Source: UBA6022 sp038319685 (lineage in GTDB: Bacteria; Patescibacteriota; Saccharimonadia; Saccharimonadales; Saccharimonadaceae). Taken from it: a stretch of DNA of 64,000 bases. Location: assembly GCA_038319685.1 (NCBI GenBank), contig JBBQDN010000005.1, forward strand, positions 36,671 through 100,670, written 5' to 3'. Within the stretch, counting starts at the first letter, position 1, and each line of letters begins with the position of its first letter. This document shows, in pieces, positions 25,688 to 34,737 of this stretch. The notes beneath the pieces were generated by a model. The model did not search any database. It was not told the DNA's origin and worked only from the letters and a program-made list of their open reading frames with translations. A program made the translations under genes and the position numbers.

Positions 25688-27091
25688 CTATACGTACATC
25701 CAGGGGAGCGGCGTTTGGAAAAGGGGGAGGAATTGCAGCTCTATGCCAATGAGAGAGTAGTCTTGACCATCGGGCGTGGTAAGGCCGAGGGTTTGCGAAC
25801 CGAGATTGGGCGCTGATTGGTATGCCGTAGTAGCGGATAGGTCAAAGAAAGTATACTGCGCCTCCGGGGTAGCAGCGTGAGTACGGAAGTTGAATAAGTC
25901 GATTGATGAAATCACGGGAGCGGCTGATATCCAGGACACAACTGAATTATTAGCTGTAGTCGTAATAGTTGCTATCGGGGCGCTGGCGGCCCCACTAGTA
26001 CTTGTAATAGCAGGGGTGGCGGCTAGCTGGGCACAGCGCCAGTGTTCGACTAACATCATCATATCAAGCGGGGCTCCTACAGTCGCCATTGATACAGTAA
26101 TACTCGGACTACCTGCAGTGACCGTACCTGTCCATATAACAACATAACAATATAAAGATGTCGTTCGTTCAACTTGTTTCGTCCAGCTTATGCCACCACC
26201 AGTAGCAGTCGGTGTGGCAAGCGGACTAGCTCCGTCACTGGTCGTAGCTTTAATAACAATAAGATCACCAGTTACCGGCGTAAATGCCGTTGTGGTTACG
26301 GTTCCATCTCCAGCTGCATTATTACCAACATCGTATGCATTTATGAGTATCGGTTGGGTTGGCACAACAATCCCAGCTGGCAAGACTTCTACCATAGAGA
26401 AATGGTGTTTCATGCTGGTTGGGGCAGTATCGTTCAGCGTGACACTAGTGCCAGCACTGGGTGTTATAGAGTTTTGTCGCTGTACCCAGTACGCCAAGCC
26501 ATCCGTACTATTTGTGACCACAGAACTAGCGCCGTTTATGGTGGTCGTCTGGTTGGCTCCCACGGTTGGCCCCGTTGCATTTTTGTAGTTCGAGACAACG
26601 CCGAAGACCCAGCTATTATCATATGTCGTCGTCAGACTTAAGGAAGCCGTGCCTGCGGCCCTACTGCGTCGGACGGCAACATTCCCAATTTGGTATGGTG
26701 AAGCACCGGTAAATACAACCACTTGCGCCAAGCCTGAGGGGTCATTAGACGATAAATCGTTAACAGGATAAGCAGCAATAGACATATTGGTTTGCGCGCT
26801 GGGGCAGTATGCCCACCAGACGGTGGTAGCACCGTACAGAGCCGGTGCCGTTGCGGTACTAATGCAGTCGAGCGCTCCTTCATAAGGCTGCCAGTTCAGG
26901 CTCGTCGTCAAAGAATCAGTCATTCCGTAGATGTCTTGCCTATCGGGCAGAGCCACTGAAATTGAGAAAAATACAAATATAACCGAACCGGCTGGCGGAG
27001 AAAATACAGCTGGTTGTATACCGGAAGGCTGTTCTATGGTCCAGTTTATGGGGTGGGGTGCGGGGGTGGAGGAGTCAATAGCGAGCGCCAT
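25688..27091 (-). CDS. Fibre-cassette beta-rich structural protein
   Basis: A 467-residue protein without signal peptide or membrane helices, rich in S, T, A and V. It contains two related blocks: VFFSISVALPDRQDIYG...WWAYCPSAQTN and VIKATTSDGASP...LYCYVVIWTGTV..GSPSITVSM, each a strand pattern ending in a W plus small residues. Such twice-repeated beta units occur in phage tail-associated proteins. It lies 10 nt after the large fibre gene. Function unknown. Confidence 0.45.
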   Translation of the reverse strand: MALAIDSSTPAPHPINWTIEQPSGIQPAVFSPPAGSVIFVFFSISVALPDRQDIYGMTDSLTTSLNWQPYEGALDCISTATAPALYGATTVWWAYCPSAQTNMSIAAYPVNDLSSNDPSGLAQVVVFTGASPYQIGNVAVRRSRAAGTASLSLTTTYDNSWVFGVVSNYKNATGPTVGANQTTTINGASSVVTNSTDGLAYWVQRQNSITPSAGTSVTLNDTAPTSMKHHFSMVEVLPAGIVVPTQPILINAYDVGNNAAGDGTVTTTAFTPVTGDLIVIKATTSDGASPLATPTATGGGISWTKQVERTTSLYCYVVIWTGTVTAGSPSITVSMATVGAPLDMMMLVEHWRCAQLAATPAITSTSGAASAPIATITTTANNSVVSWISAAPVISSIDLFNFRTHAATPEAQYTFFDLSATTAYQSAPNLGSQTLGLTTPDGQDYSLIGIELQFLPLFQTPLPWMYV

Positions 27092-27101
27092 TACAAAATC
27101 C

Positions 27102-29804
27102 CTACCATGTTTGGTTCTTAAACACTATATATGGCATGGCGGCGCTTCGCATGTTGTTCTGGGTAATTCGGGACATGGCAATGTTGGTCGGTAAGGCCGA
27201 TGAACTGGCACTATAGAAACCGACGCCTTCCTGGATACCCTGTGTAGCGTTGATGGCTTGGCCCAGAATTCCTTGGTATGACGAGCTAATATTCGTAAAT
27301 AGCATATTCGAGGCGGTAAACCAGTTCGCGCCGGTTGTCGTGCTTTGCGACCACATACCTAGCCAGTAGTTGCCTTCTGACATGCTGATGTTTAGTGGCA
27401 TTGTCAGTCCACGCAGTCCTGACACCACACTATAGCTACCGTTTGACGTATTTGTCCACTGATAACTGGCGCTTCCCGATGACTGTGTCACGAGACTTAA
27501 GGTAGAGCCACTTGCGGTAAAGATACCTGCAGCAATAGACAGCGCACCAGCATGTGAGCTGTTTGACGACGAACTCATACTAATACTGACCAGCTGCATG
27601 AATTGGGAAGCATTAACAAAAGCGTTGGCCTGGAGCTTATAGAAATAAACCGACCCGTTCCCCATTTGGGTATTCGACAATGAACCATACTGTAGTTGAT
27701 TGGGTTCCCAGTTACTTATCGTCCCGGCAGCCGGTGCACCGATACTTATGGTCGAACCGTTCGTAAATATACTGACGCCACCAGTTGCTGACATACTGGA
27801 GGTCTGAGGGACGAATATATTAAATGACTGACTAGCACCGTTGGTAGAAGATACAATTGTAATTGCACCCCCACCTTCAACGATGTTAGCCGTGCCGCTA
27901 GTGTAAGTAGTCTGTGAATTGCCCAGGGCAATTCCTCCACCTCCGCCCCCGCCGGCAGCTGACGCGGTAATAGTAGAGCCGTTTAGGCCAAACGATACGC
28001 CGTTAGCATTGCTAAAAACAATTGATCCAAGGTTCCCACTGGCTGTCCCAGCCGAGAAGTTAACGGGTGACGGTGCCGCGGTGCCACCCGAAATCATAAT
28101 TGATCCGGCGGAATACCCCACCGATACATTGCCGGCACCGTTAAAGCTGAGCGTACGGGCGTCCATTGTGCTGGACGAAGATTGTCCGGTCGTGTTGCCA
28201 ACAGCGTAGCCACCAACAGCCTGGTTGGTCTGATTAAACGAAGCCGATGCAGTAATTGTTGATGCGTTCCCGCCAAACGTAATGTTGTTACTATTGGCAA
28301 AACTAATGTTACCTGACGACCCAAGGATTGATACCATGTTTTGTGTTTGAACAGTTTGACTCGTAATACCGTTATGTGACGCGGTCAGTGTCTGTCCGTT
28401 TAGGCCAAATGACAGACCGTTCAGGTTTGACAGGCGGATAGTACCGGTTGTGACACTGTTGACACCGTCATATATAGCTTGGATAAGGCTGGCAGTTTGG
28501 TTGGTCTGTGTTGGTACGGATATAAACATCGAACTGGCTGAAAATCCAATGCTGGCCGCACCGAGGCCGTTAAAACGCATACTTCGGGCGTCAAACGTCC
28601 CGCTAGACGTCAGTGACGTGTTATTGCCGGCCGAAAAGCCGATGGTTTGGTTGGTCTGTGTTGGTACTGAGATCTGGAATGAACCGTTGGTATACCCGAC
28701 ACTGGCCGCACCGAGCCCATTAAAGCTTATGGACCGTGCATCGCGCGTCCCAGAACTACTTTGCGTGGTATTACCTAGTGCATACAGACCAACAGTCTGG
28801 TTTGTTTGTGCCGCAGCCGATATGGTTAATGTATTACCCACGGAATCGGTTGCCTGGGACAGTGTAATATTATTGCCACCCGCGAAAATCATTTGGTTCG
28901 ATACGGTACCAGTGGTGCCGAGCGTATTACCGAGTGTGCTTATGCCGATCGAAAAAGCTGGCGCGCCGATGCTAACGGTATTGCCATTGGTAAATAAGCT
29001 TAGTATGCCGCTGACCGAGAGGCTAGAAAGCGCTGGCACCGAAAAGTTAAACGACTGGCCGGCACCATTGACAGAAGATGCGATAGTGATGGCGCCTCCA
29101 GCCTCAAATAGATTAGCCGTGCCGCTCGTATAGGTAGTCTGTGAGTTCGCCAGGGCGATCCCGCCACCGCCACCACCAGTAATGCCTGAAATCTGGATAG
29201 AACCGTTACTGTAGCCCACGCTGACTCCACCCAGGCCATTGAAACTTAACGACCGAGCATCACGCGTGCCAGAACTACTTTGCGTGGTATTACCTAGTGC
29301 ATATATGCCAACAGTCTGGTTGGTCTGAGCCACGGTTTGCGCACCAGATATCTGAATCGATCCGTTCGAATAGCCGACGGTTGCACCACCCAGGCCATTG
29401 AATAGTAGACTATTTGCATTTAGAACCGTTGACGAATTTTGTGTCGTGCCGCCAGAGGCATACATCGTTATATTTTGGTTCGTTTGGTTTGGTCCTGATA
29501 TCGTCAGCGCGTTACCTGCTTGCGACAACGTGATATTATTGCCACCGACCAATGTTAATGTTCCCGAACTAACCTGAGCCATAACACCTGTCGTGTTGCC
29601 ACCAAGTGTCAGGTTATGAAGGTTTTGTGTCTGAACTGTCTGGTTAGCTGCAGATATGCTAATTGTTGCTGAAGATCCGTTGATACTTTGTGAGAGTGTG
29701 ACATTGTTCCCACCAGCGAACACAATACCACGGTTAACAGTACCGGTCGTACCCGACGTGTTTCCGATATTGCTCATGCCAAATTTAGGAGGAATGTAGG
29801 TCAT
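27102..29804 (-). CDS. Repetitive phage-tail-fibre-like protein
   Basis: A 900-residue protein built of degenerate beta repeats over residues 1-690. Recurrent units are NQT(V/I)G-Y-(L/V)GNTTQSSSGT-DAR-(L/I)SFNGLG and VGYSNGSIQISG (at least five copies), I(V/M)FAGGNN(V/I)TLSQ and GGGGGIAL-NSQTTYTSGTAN (twice each). The last 200 residues (from NWEPNQLQYGSLSNTQMGN) are non-repetitive, aromatic-rich and look like a C-terminal binding or trimerisation domain. Charged residues are almost absent. This is characteristic of phage tail fibres, but no capsid, portal or terminase gene is near. It could be a domesticated fibre or adhesin. It has no signal peptide. Confidence 0.65.
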   Translation of the reverse strand: MTYIPPKFGMSNIGNTSGTTGTVNRGIVFAGGNNVTLSQSINGSSATISISAANQTVQTQNLHNLTLGGNTTGVMAQVSSGTLTLVGGNNITLSQAGNALTISGPNQTNQNITMYASGGTTQNSSTVLNANSLLFNGLGGATVGYSNGSIQISGAQTVAQTNQTVGIYALGNTTQSSSGTRDARSLSFNGLGGVSVGYSNGSIQISGITGGGGGGIALANSQTTYTSGTANLFEAGGAITIASSVNGAGQSFNFSVPALSSLSVSGILSLFTNGNTVSIGAPAFSIGISTLGNTLGTTGTVSNQMIFAGGNNITLSQATDSVGNTLTISAAAQTNQTVGLYALGNTTQSSSGTRDARSISFNGLGAASVGYTNGSFQISVPTQTNQTIGFSAGNNTSLTSSGTFDARSMRFNGLGAASIGFSASSMFISVPTQTNQTASLIQAIYDGVNSVTTGTIRLSNLNGLSFGLNGQTLTASHNGITSQTVQTQNMVSILGSSGNISFANSNNITFGGNASTITASASFNQTNQAVGGYAVGNTTGQSSSSTMDARTLSFNGAGNVSVGYSAGSIMISGGTAAPSPVNFSAGTASGNLGSIVFSNANGVSFGLNGSTITASAAGGGGGGGIALGNSQTTYTSGTANIVEGGGAITIVSSTNGASQSFNIFVPQTSSMSATGGVSIFTNGSTISIGAPAAGTISNWEPNQLQYGSLSNTQMGNGSVYFYKLQANAFVNASQFMQLVSISMSSSSNSSHAGALSIAAGIFTASGSTLSLVTQSSGSASYQWTNTSNGSYSVVSGLRGLTMPLNISMSEGNYWLGMWSQSTTTGANWFTASNMLFTNISSSYQGILGQAINATQGIQEGVGFYSASSSALPTNIAMSRITQNNMRSAAMPYIVFKNQTW

Positions 29805-29810
29805 ACTACT

Positions 29811-30527
29811 TTAAATTATATACCAGTTACTTCCGTTTGATATGACACGTACGGAAAAGTACTGGCTATCAAGCGAGAATGTTGTTGCGCCGTCGAGTGT
29901 GTCGCTTCCTGATCGTCCAACCACACAGGTGTTAGCCGAACTATCGATACGTTTTACATAAAAACTATAGCCGGAAAATGATGCCGCAAGTGGCAGGGTG
30001 ATGGTTGTGTTTCCGCTGGCGGCATCAGCAAAAATAACCACATCCGTGCCGGTGATTGTATAGCTACTAATTTTTGTGACGGTCGCGAGGTTCTGGTTAG
30101 TGTCAACATCGCTCCAGGTTGGTATGCCACTGGCTACGCGAAGTGTTTTGCCGGTTGCTCCGACGGGGATACGGGTGAAATATCCACTGTTATCACGATA
30201 GTACAAGTCACCTGTCGCGCCGGAACTGTCATCGTAGAGTGCAACTTTTTTGCGAACCGTTCCGGTAGTGATCGTAAAATAGAGCGAATCATTGTTAAAT
30301 TCAACTGCGCCTGTTTCGGCGGCGGTCATGACCGTCCCAGAGGTGAGTTTTATTGGTGCCGTTCCTGCGGTGGCCGAACCAGCCCTGACAGTAATCTTTT
30401 GGTGACCGCCGTTGACGGCATTATCGGTGCCATCGTCGTAGTGTTCCTTCATTAGGTACTGACGGATAATATCACCCCATACGCCGTCGTCGTTATTGAC
30501 GATTGGTAATCGTTGCGGAGTTGGCAC
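29811..30527 (-). CDS. Phage-tail-like short fibre protein
   Basis: A 238-residue protein. The N-terminus (MPTPQRLPIVNNDDGVWGDI) and the centre (GTVRKKVALYDDSSG; YTITGTDVVIFADAASGNTTITLPLA; YFSVRVISNGSNWYII at the end) match the plan of phage tail fibre and baseplate-tip proteins. It lies 6 nt before the large fibre gene and 2 nt after a small membrane protein, so the whole cassette looks cotranscribed. Confidence 0.55.
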   Translation of the reverse strand: MPTPQRLPIVNNDDGVWGDIIRQYLMKEHYDDGTDNAVNGGHQKITVRAGSATAGTAPIKLTSGTVMTAAETGAVEFNNDSLYFTITTGTVRKKVALYDDSSGATGDLYYRDNSGYFTRIPVGATGKTLRVASGIPTWSDVDTNQNLATVTKISSYTITGTDVVIFADAASGNTTITLPLAASFSGYSFYVKRIDSSANTCVVGRSGSDTLDGATTFSLDSQYFSVRVISNGSNWYII

Positions 30528-30529
30528 GG

Positions 30530-30739
30530 CTAGACCCCAAACTTACTGGTGCCGAAACCCTTCGGTTTGGTCGTTGTCGGCGTGGTAGTTATGGAACCGG
30601 GTGCTGCTTTCCATTTTTGAAGATTGGCAATAAGGTTGTTAATACCAATGATCGCAACAAAAAAACCCAAAGCATAGCGCAGGAATTGTTTGCGGTTTAA
30701 CTCCTTACCCAGGAGTTGCGAATTTAGAAATCTCTCCAT
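30530..30739 (-). CDS. Small single-pass membrane protein with a Tat-like N-terminus
   Basis: A 69-residue protein starting at 30739 (AGAGG about 10 nt upstream). LNRKQFLRYALGFFVAIIG (residues 15-33) combines a twin-basic motif resembling the Tat signal with a hydrophobic helix; the C-terminus is Thr/Pro/Lys-rich. It sits directly before the fibre genes and after the DUF916-like pair, and might anchor or export fibre proteins. The Tat resemblance is partial (N-R-K rather than S-R-R). Confidence 0.5.
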   Translation of the reverse strand: MERFLNSQLLGKELNRKQFLRYALGFFVAIIGINNLIANLQKWKAAPGSITTTPTTTKPKGFGTSKFGV

Positions 30740-30796
30740 TAACAAATGCCTCTTATTAATAAAGTATAAGATATCGTTATATGTAAGTCAAAGCGA

Positions 30797-31858
30797 TTAT
30801 GGTTTCAGGGACACGCGGGGGTGTTTTTTGTGTCGGATGAGGGTAAAGGTTTTGCGGACTATTGACCAAATGCTAAATAATAACAGCCCAATAATGATGA
30901 TTACACCAGCGATGATTTTCCAGGGCAGTACCCAGAACGTTACTTCGCCTTCGATAGGAATGTCACGACTGCCATCGTTATACACACCAACAAGTTTTGC
31001 AGTGTATTGGCCAATTCTAAAACTGGTAATTTTAGACCAATCCCACACCTCCCCCGTTGTGCCGTCGGTGTTGGTTTTAAACGACGGAAATCCGTCCCCC
31101 CAAGTTGTTTCAAGGCTTCGAATGCTTCCGGGTAAAATGTACCCTTTGTTTTCGTTGACGGCGAGTGTTGCAATCGGGCTTGCCCCATCGCTGCCTCGTT
31201 GGATAAATATATTGCCATACGGTTGAAGAATACTATTACCTGTATTTTTAAATCGTACTTTTATGCGCGAAGGGAGATATTCATAGATTTGTTTGTCTGC
31301 TTCTAGTTCGACAACGTCTAGCTTACGAGTTGCACCAGGGCGATCAACATTCAGAAGTGTAAACACGGCTACCGATCCTTTGATAAGCCGTCCACTTTCA
31401 GTTGGCTGTGGAGTGTTCTGACGACTGATGACGAGCGCAAAAGAATAACTAAATCCTGTGTCTTTTGGCAGCGCAATTCGTACTTTTTGCGTGAACCATT
31501 GACCAGGTTGGACGGTAAACGATGGACTGGCAAAACTAACCCATTGACCAATATCAGGCGGGATAGTGTCATCAAGGCTGACGGCACCGGTCGTACTGTT
31601 AAAGGTAAAACTTCGTGAGTCTATTTTTAAATCTTCGGGATTAGTGCCTGTATTTCTAATTTTTAATTCAAGTTCGGTTGTTTGCCCAGGTTTTATTGTC
31701 GTGACCAGAGGTGATGGGCTAACCTGTAGCGAAAACTCCCCTGCTGTCTGTGCGGACGCGTTTGGAGATAGTAAAACGGATGAGGCGGTGATGACACCGC
31801 ATAATAATAGTCCAAAAACTCCCCACGCCCGGTTAAATTGTGCAAAACGACGTAACAT
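30797..31858 (-). CDS. DUF916-like surface protein A, membrane-anchored
   Basis: A 353-residue protein with a signal peptide (cleavage near ASAQTAG), an Ig-like domain (FSLQVSPSPLVTTIKPGQTT, LELKIRNTGTNPEDLKIDSR), a second beta domain (about 180-300) containing YGNIFIQRGSDG and GEVWDWSKI, one transmembrane helix (about 313-335) and a basic tail. It is a close tandem paralogue of the next gene upstream; the start shares one base with that gene's stop. Probably a wall-side partner-binding protein. Confidence 0.7.
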   Translation of the reverse strand: MLRRFAQFNRAWGVFGLLLCGVITASSVLLSPNASAQTAGEFSLQVSPSPLVTTIKPGQTTELELKIRNTGTNPEDLKIDSRSFTFNSTTGAVSLDDTIPPDIGQWVSFASPSFTVQPGQWFTQKVRIALPKDTGFSYSFALVISRQNTPQPTESGRLIKGSVAVFTLLNVDRPGATRKLDVVELEADKQIYEYLPSRIKVRFKNTGNSILQPYGNIFIQRGSDGASPIATLAVNENKGYILPGSIRSLETTWGDGFPSFKTNTDGTTGEVWDWSKITSFRIGQYTAKLVGVYNDGSRDIPIEGEVTFWVLPWKIIAGVIIIIGLLLFSIWSIVRKTFTLIRHKKHPRVSLKP

Positions 31859-32931
31859 TACCGAGTGCCACCTTTGACTGTTTGTTTTTCATATTTTGGT
31901 ATAGCTGACTGGGCGGCAAGCGCTATTCTGACTGCTTTTTGTGTTCGGCGTTGTGCTATCTTACGTCCAATAAACCAGACAATAACAATAAATGTGATCA
32001 GTGCGAGAATCGCCCGCCATGGTATGACCCAAAATGTCACCGCAGCTTCGAGTGGCACGTCACGCTCGCCGTCGTTATACACACCAACAAGTTTTGCGGT
32101 GTATTGGCCAATTCGAAGGTCGGCGATTTTAGACCAATCCCACACCTCCCCCGTTGTGCCGTCGGTGTTGGTTTTAAACGACGGAAACCCATTATCCCAT
32201 TTTGTTGTGAGTGTTCGACTAGTCCCAGGCAATATATAGCCTTTATTGTCATTGACGGCAAGTGCTGCGATCGGGTTTGTTCCTTCACTGCCTCGTTGGA
32301 TGAATATGTTACCGTACGGTTGGACAATACTATTACCACTGTTTTTAAATCGTACCTTTATATCGGCCGGGATATATTCGTATAGTTGTTTCGTGGTTTC
32401 AAGTTCAACAACATCAAGCTTACGAACCGCACCCGGTCGATCAACGTTCACGAGTGTAAAAACAGCAACCGATCCTTTAAGAAGTCGCCCGCTTTCGGTT
32501 TTTTGTTGCACCGTTTTTGGACTAATGATGAGCGCGAACGAATAGCTAAATCCCGTATCTTTCGGAAGAGATATTTTTACTTTTTGAGTGAACCATTGAC
32601 CAGGTTGAACAGTAAAATCGGGTGAACTAAAACTGATCCAGTCCTTGATTTCAGGGGGACTTGTGTCGTCAACCTGGACTTCACCAGTTTCGTTATTTAT
32701 ATGAAAACTACGAGGTGACATCGTGAGGTTTTGGACCTCAAGGCTATTACTACGAACTTTGAGTTCGATTTCGGTCGTTTGTCCTGGTTTTATTGTCGTC
32801 ACAAGAGGAGAAGGCGTCACTTGGATTGAGAATTCACCAGTTGACTGCGCAAGGACGGGATCCGATATGACTGCTTGTGAGGCAATTACCATCATAATCC
32901 CAAGCCCAATAGAGAACAAAAACTTTTTCAT
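31858..32931 (-). CDS. DUF916-like surface protein B, membrane-anchored
   Basis: A 357-residue paralogue of the neighbouring gene with the same plan: signal peptide (to LAQSTG), Ig-like FSIQVTPSPLVTTIKPGQTT, QPGQWFTQKVKISLPKDTGF, YGNIFIQRGSEG, GEVWDWSKIADLRIGQYTAK, a transmembrane helix (about 308-328) and a basic tail. Identity with the partner is high over the central 200 residues and low in the signal peptide and tail. Tandem duplication with overlapping stop/start. Confidence 0.7.
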   Translation of the reverse strand: MKKFLFSIGLGIMMVIASQAVISDPVLAQSTGEFSIQVTPSPLVTTIKPGQTTEIELKVRSNSLEVQNLTMSPRSFHINNETGEVQVDDTSPPEIKDWISFSSPDFTVQPGQWFTQKVKISLPKDTGFSYSFALIISPKTVQQKTESGRLLKGSVAVFTLVNVDRPGAVRKLDVVELETTKQLYEYIPADIKVRFKNSGNSIVQPYGNIFIQRGSEGTNPIAALAVNDNKGYILPGTSRTLTTKWDNGFPSFKTNTDGTTGEVWDWSKIADLRIGQYTAKLVGVYNDGERDVPLEAAVTFWVIPWRAILALITFIVIVWFIGRKIAQRRTQKAVRIALAAQSAIPKYEKQTVKGGTR

Positions 32932-32987
32932 GTGTGTCCGTAGTATATCACTTGTGGTTGGTATGAACTACACGAAGTGGAGGTTGC

Positions 32988-34034
32988 TTAAAACAGGCCG
33001 GCACCGATGATCGTGAGCGTGTCTGTGTAATCCGATGCAGCTGCAGTTGTTGCATCGATGGCAACATTGTTTTTGATCGTCAACACAGCGGTATTAGCCG
33101 ATCCTGTTGAGGTTGCGAGTGGCCGTAGTGACGTGTCAAGTCCGCCGCCCTGTCCTGCACCAGAACCGACAAATGGTGCGGCGACGGTAATTGTACCGGA
33201 ACCACCCACCTGGCTACTGGTAATACCTGTGTTATATCCAAGCGTACCGGCAACGAGTGTGCTATTCGTACCTGGTGTTGTCGATGCAATAGTACTTGCT
33301 GCAGATGCAGAGGTCAGACCAGTATTGGCATCTTTTGCCCACACCATCCAACCATTTTTGGCATTTGTATTTACGGTTGCAGTACGCGGTGTTGGACTGG
33401 TGATAACCGAAGCGGTTGATAGTGACCCGAGTGCATCGGTATTAGCACTAAGTGCGAACGAGAAAATTGCAGGGACTGTCGCGGATACGACAACTTGATC
33501 GTCGGTAATGCTGGCAGTTGCATACGATTCAGTATCGATGACCGCTGGGACGGAGGTGCGAGTAGAAACGCTTCCGAGGTTAGAGCTGGTTGCAGATGAT
33601 TTGATACTTACGGCGGCAGTGTTTGCCCAGTTAAAACAGTAGAGTGTACCAACAGTAAGGTCGCCGCTAGGGAATGTGACGACTTGTCCAGTGACATTGG
33701 TCGCCGTTGCTATGCTTGGCCATGCAGTTCCGCCGGTTGGCCAGGCAGTATTGGTGGTGTTGATGGTAAAGTTCGCAGATGTACCGAGCGTGTAGCCAGT
33801 AGGGAATGTTACTTGCACGTCGGCTTCTGTTGCAACGGTCGCAGGCTGTGCACAAACAGTTCCCGTTGTTGCTGTGCTAATTTTCATACGGTCAAAACGA
33901 ACAGCGACCTTTGTGAGTGCTGCAGCGTGTGTTATTTGTGCGTAAATAATCGGCGCGATAAGCGCGAACACGATAATGCCAGCCATAGTTATTAGTCGTA
34001 AGTTTACTGTCTTGTGACTATATGTCATGTTCAT
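32988..34034 (-). CDS. Secreted Ser/Thr/Ala-rich surface protein
   Basis: A 348-residue protein with a signal peptide (MNMTYSHKTVNLRLITMAGI... cleavage near THAAALT). The mature part is almost free of charge and consists of beta strands with S/T/A/G runs (VVSATVPAIFSFALSANTDA, TVNTNAKNGWMVWAKDANTG); it ends DYTDTLTIIGAGLF. The layout is like WxL-type wall proteins and the protein at 22142, and a KNGWMVWAKD block resembles the first W motif. GGGGATC precedes the ATG. It is the first gene of the surface operon with the two DUF916-like proteins. Confidence 0.55.
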   Translation of the reverse strand: MNMTYSHKTVNLRLITMAGIIVFALIAPIIYAQITHAAALTKVAVRFDRMKISTATTGTVCAQPATVATEADVQVTFPTGYTLGTSANFTINTTNTAWPTGGTAWPSIATATNVTGQVVTFPSGDLTVGTLYCFNWANTAAVSIKSSATSSNLGSVSTRTSVPAVIDTESYATASITDDQVVVSATVPAIFSFALSANTDALGSLSTASVITSPTPRTATVNTNAKNGWMVWAKDANTGLTSASAASTIASTTPGTNSTLVAGTLGYNTGITSSQVGGSGTITVAAPFVGSGAGQGGGLDTSLRPLATSTGSANTAVLTIKNNVAIDATTAAASDYTDTLTIIGAGLF

Positions 34035-34127
34035 TGTGCTGATCCCCTATTGTTTTATGTATTTTTTGGCTTTTTCTGCAAAGAGAGCTGAGTTCTACTT
34101 TATGAGAATATAAGCGCCTTTGTGGTG

Positions 34128-34157
34128 ATTATACCGCTAACGATTATTTATTGTCAA
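34128..34157 (-). promoter_or_regulatory. Promoter of the surface-protein operon
   Basis: Minus strand: -35 TTGACA (34152-34157), an 18-nt spacer, -10 TATAAT (34128-34133). Start near 34121 gives a leader of about 87 nt. The strongest consensus promoter on this side of the window; it may drive the DUF916-like genes and fibre cassette too. Confidence 0.8.
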
Positions 34158-34176
34158 TTACATTTTCTGAATCAAA

Positions 34177-34737
34177 TTATAGCCACTTCCAGTTGTTTGC
34201 AAGAATCGACAGCGTAGTGTCGATTTTTGTACTATCAACAACATTGCCACCGACAACAACGGACGCATAACGATTATTATGGACAATAAATACCGTTGTT
34301 TCTGGTGGTCCATTTAGTTTTCGGAAACTGACACTTCCCGGTGGAAACAGAGTTGATTTCGTTTGTTCATATTGATCAGGCGTTTTTAATCGAAAATTGT
34401 AATCTGCTACCCCCGATAGCCCCTCGCTCGTGAGAAGTGAAGACGTAATACCTACTTGTAAGTCACCACCCCCAATGGCAAACGCAGTCATGTGTACCAT
34501 CGATGTATTAGCAGGGTTCTGAGTGGTTTCGATCCTGAACCCATCGGGTATGTGTGTCGTAAAAAATGGCGTCGTGACGGTTTGATCAGGTTTTGGAAGT
34601 GAATCTTCGGGACGTGTTGTCGACACTACTACTGTTTTTCGTGAAGGACTATTGCCCCACTGGATAAACATAATGGTTCCGATAATTATCACCAACAAGA
34701 TAGCCATACTGACGGCTACCTTCCATGTCCGATTCAT
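34177..34737 (-). CDS. Membrane-anchored extracytoplasmic protein, unknown
   Basis: A 186-residue protein whose ATG overlaps the stop of the preceding gene (ATGA), fixing the start at 34737. One transmembrane helix (about 8-28, VAVSMAILLVIIIGTIMFIQW) is followed by a Pro/Thr linker and an outside alpha/beta domain (FFTTHIPDGFRIETTQ; HMTAFAIGGGDLQVGITSSL; VFIVHNNRYASVVVGGN) like small lipoprotein-type domains of unknown function. Coupled to the PKD-like protein gene. Confidence 0.55.
   Translation of the reverse strand: MNRTWKVAVSMAILLVIIIGTIMFIQWGNSPSRKTVVVSTTRPEDSLPKPDQTVTTPFFTTHIPDGFRIETTQNPANTSMVHMTAFAIGGGDLQVGITSSLLTSEGLSGVADYNFRLKTPDQYEQTKSTLFPPGSVSFRKLNGPPETTVFIVHNNRYASVVVGGNVVDSTKIDTTLSILANNWKWL

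Noticed and set aside
28450..29133. A 227-codon plus-strand frame inside the fibre gene
   Set aside because: It arises from the repetitive, GC-biased third positions of the fibre gene on the other strand; its sequence is a low-complexity mirror of the repeats.
24199..30739. Complete prophage
   Set aside because: Only fibre-like and modification genes are seen; no integrase, terminase, portal, capsid or lysis genes in 60 kb around.
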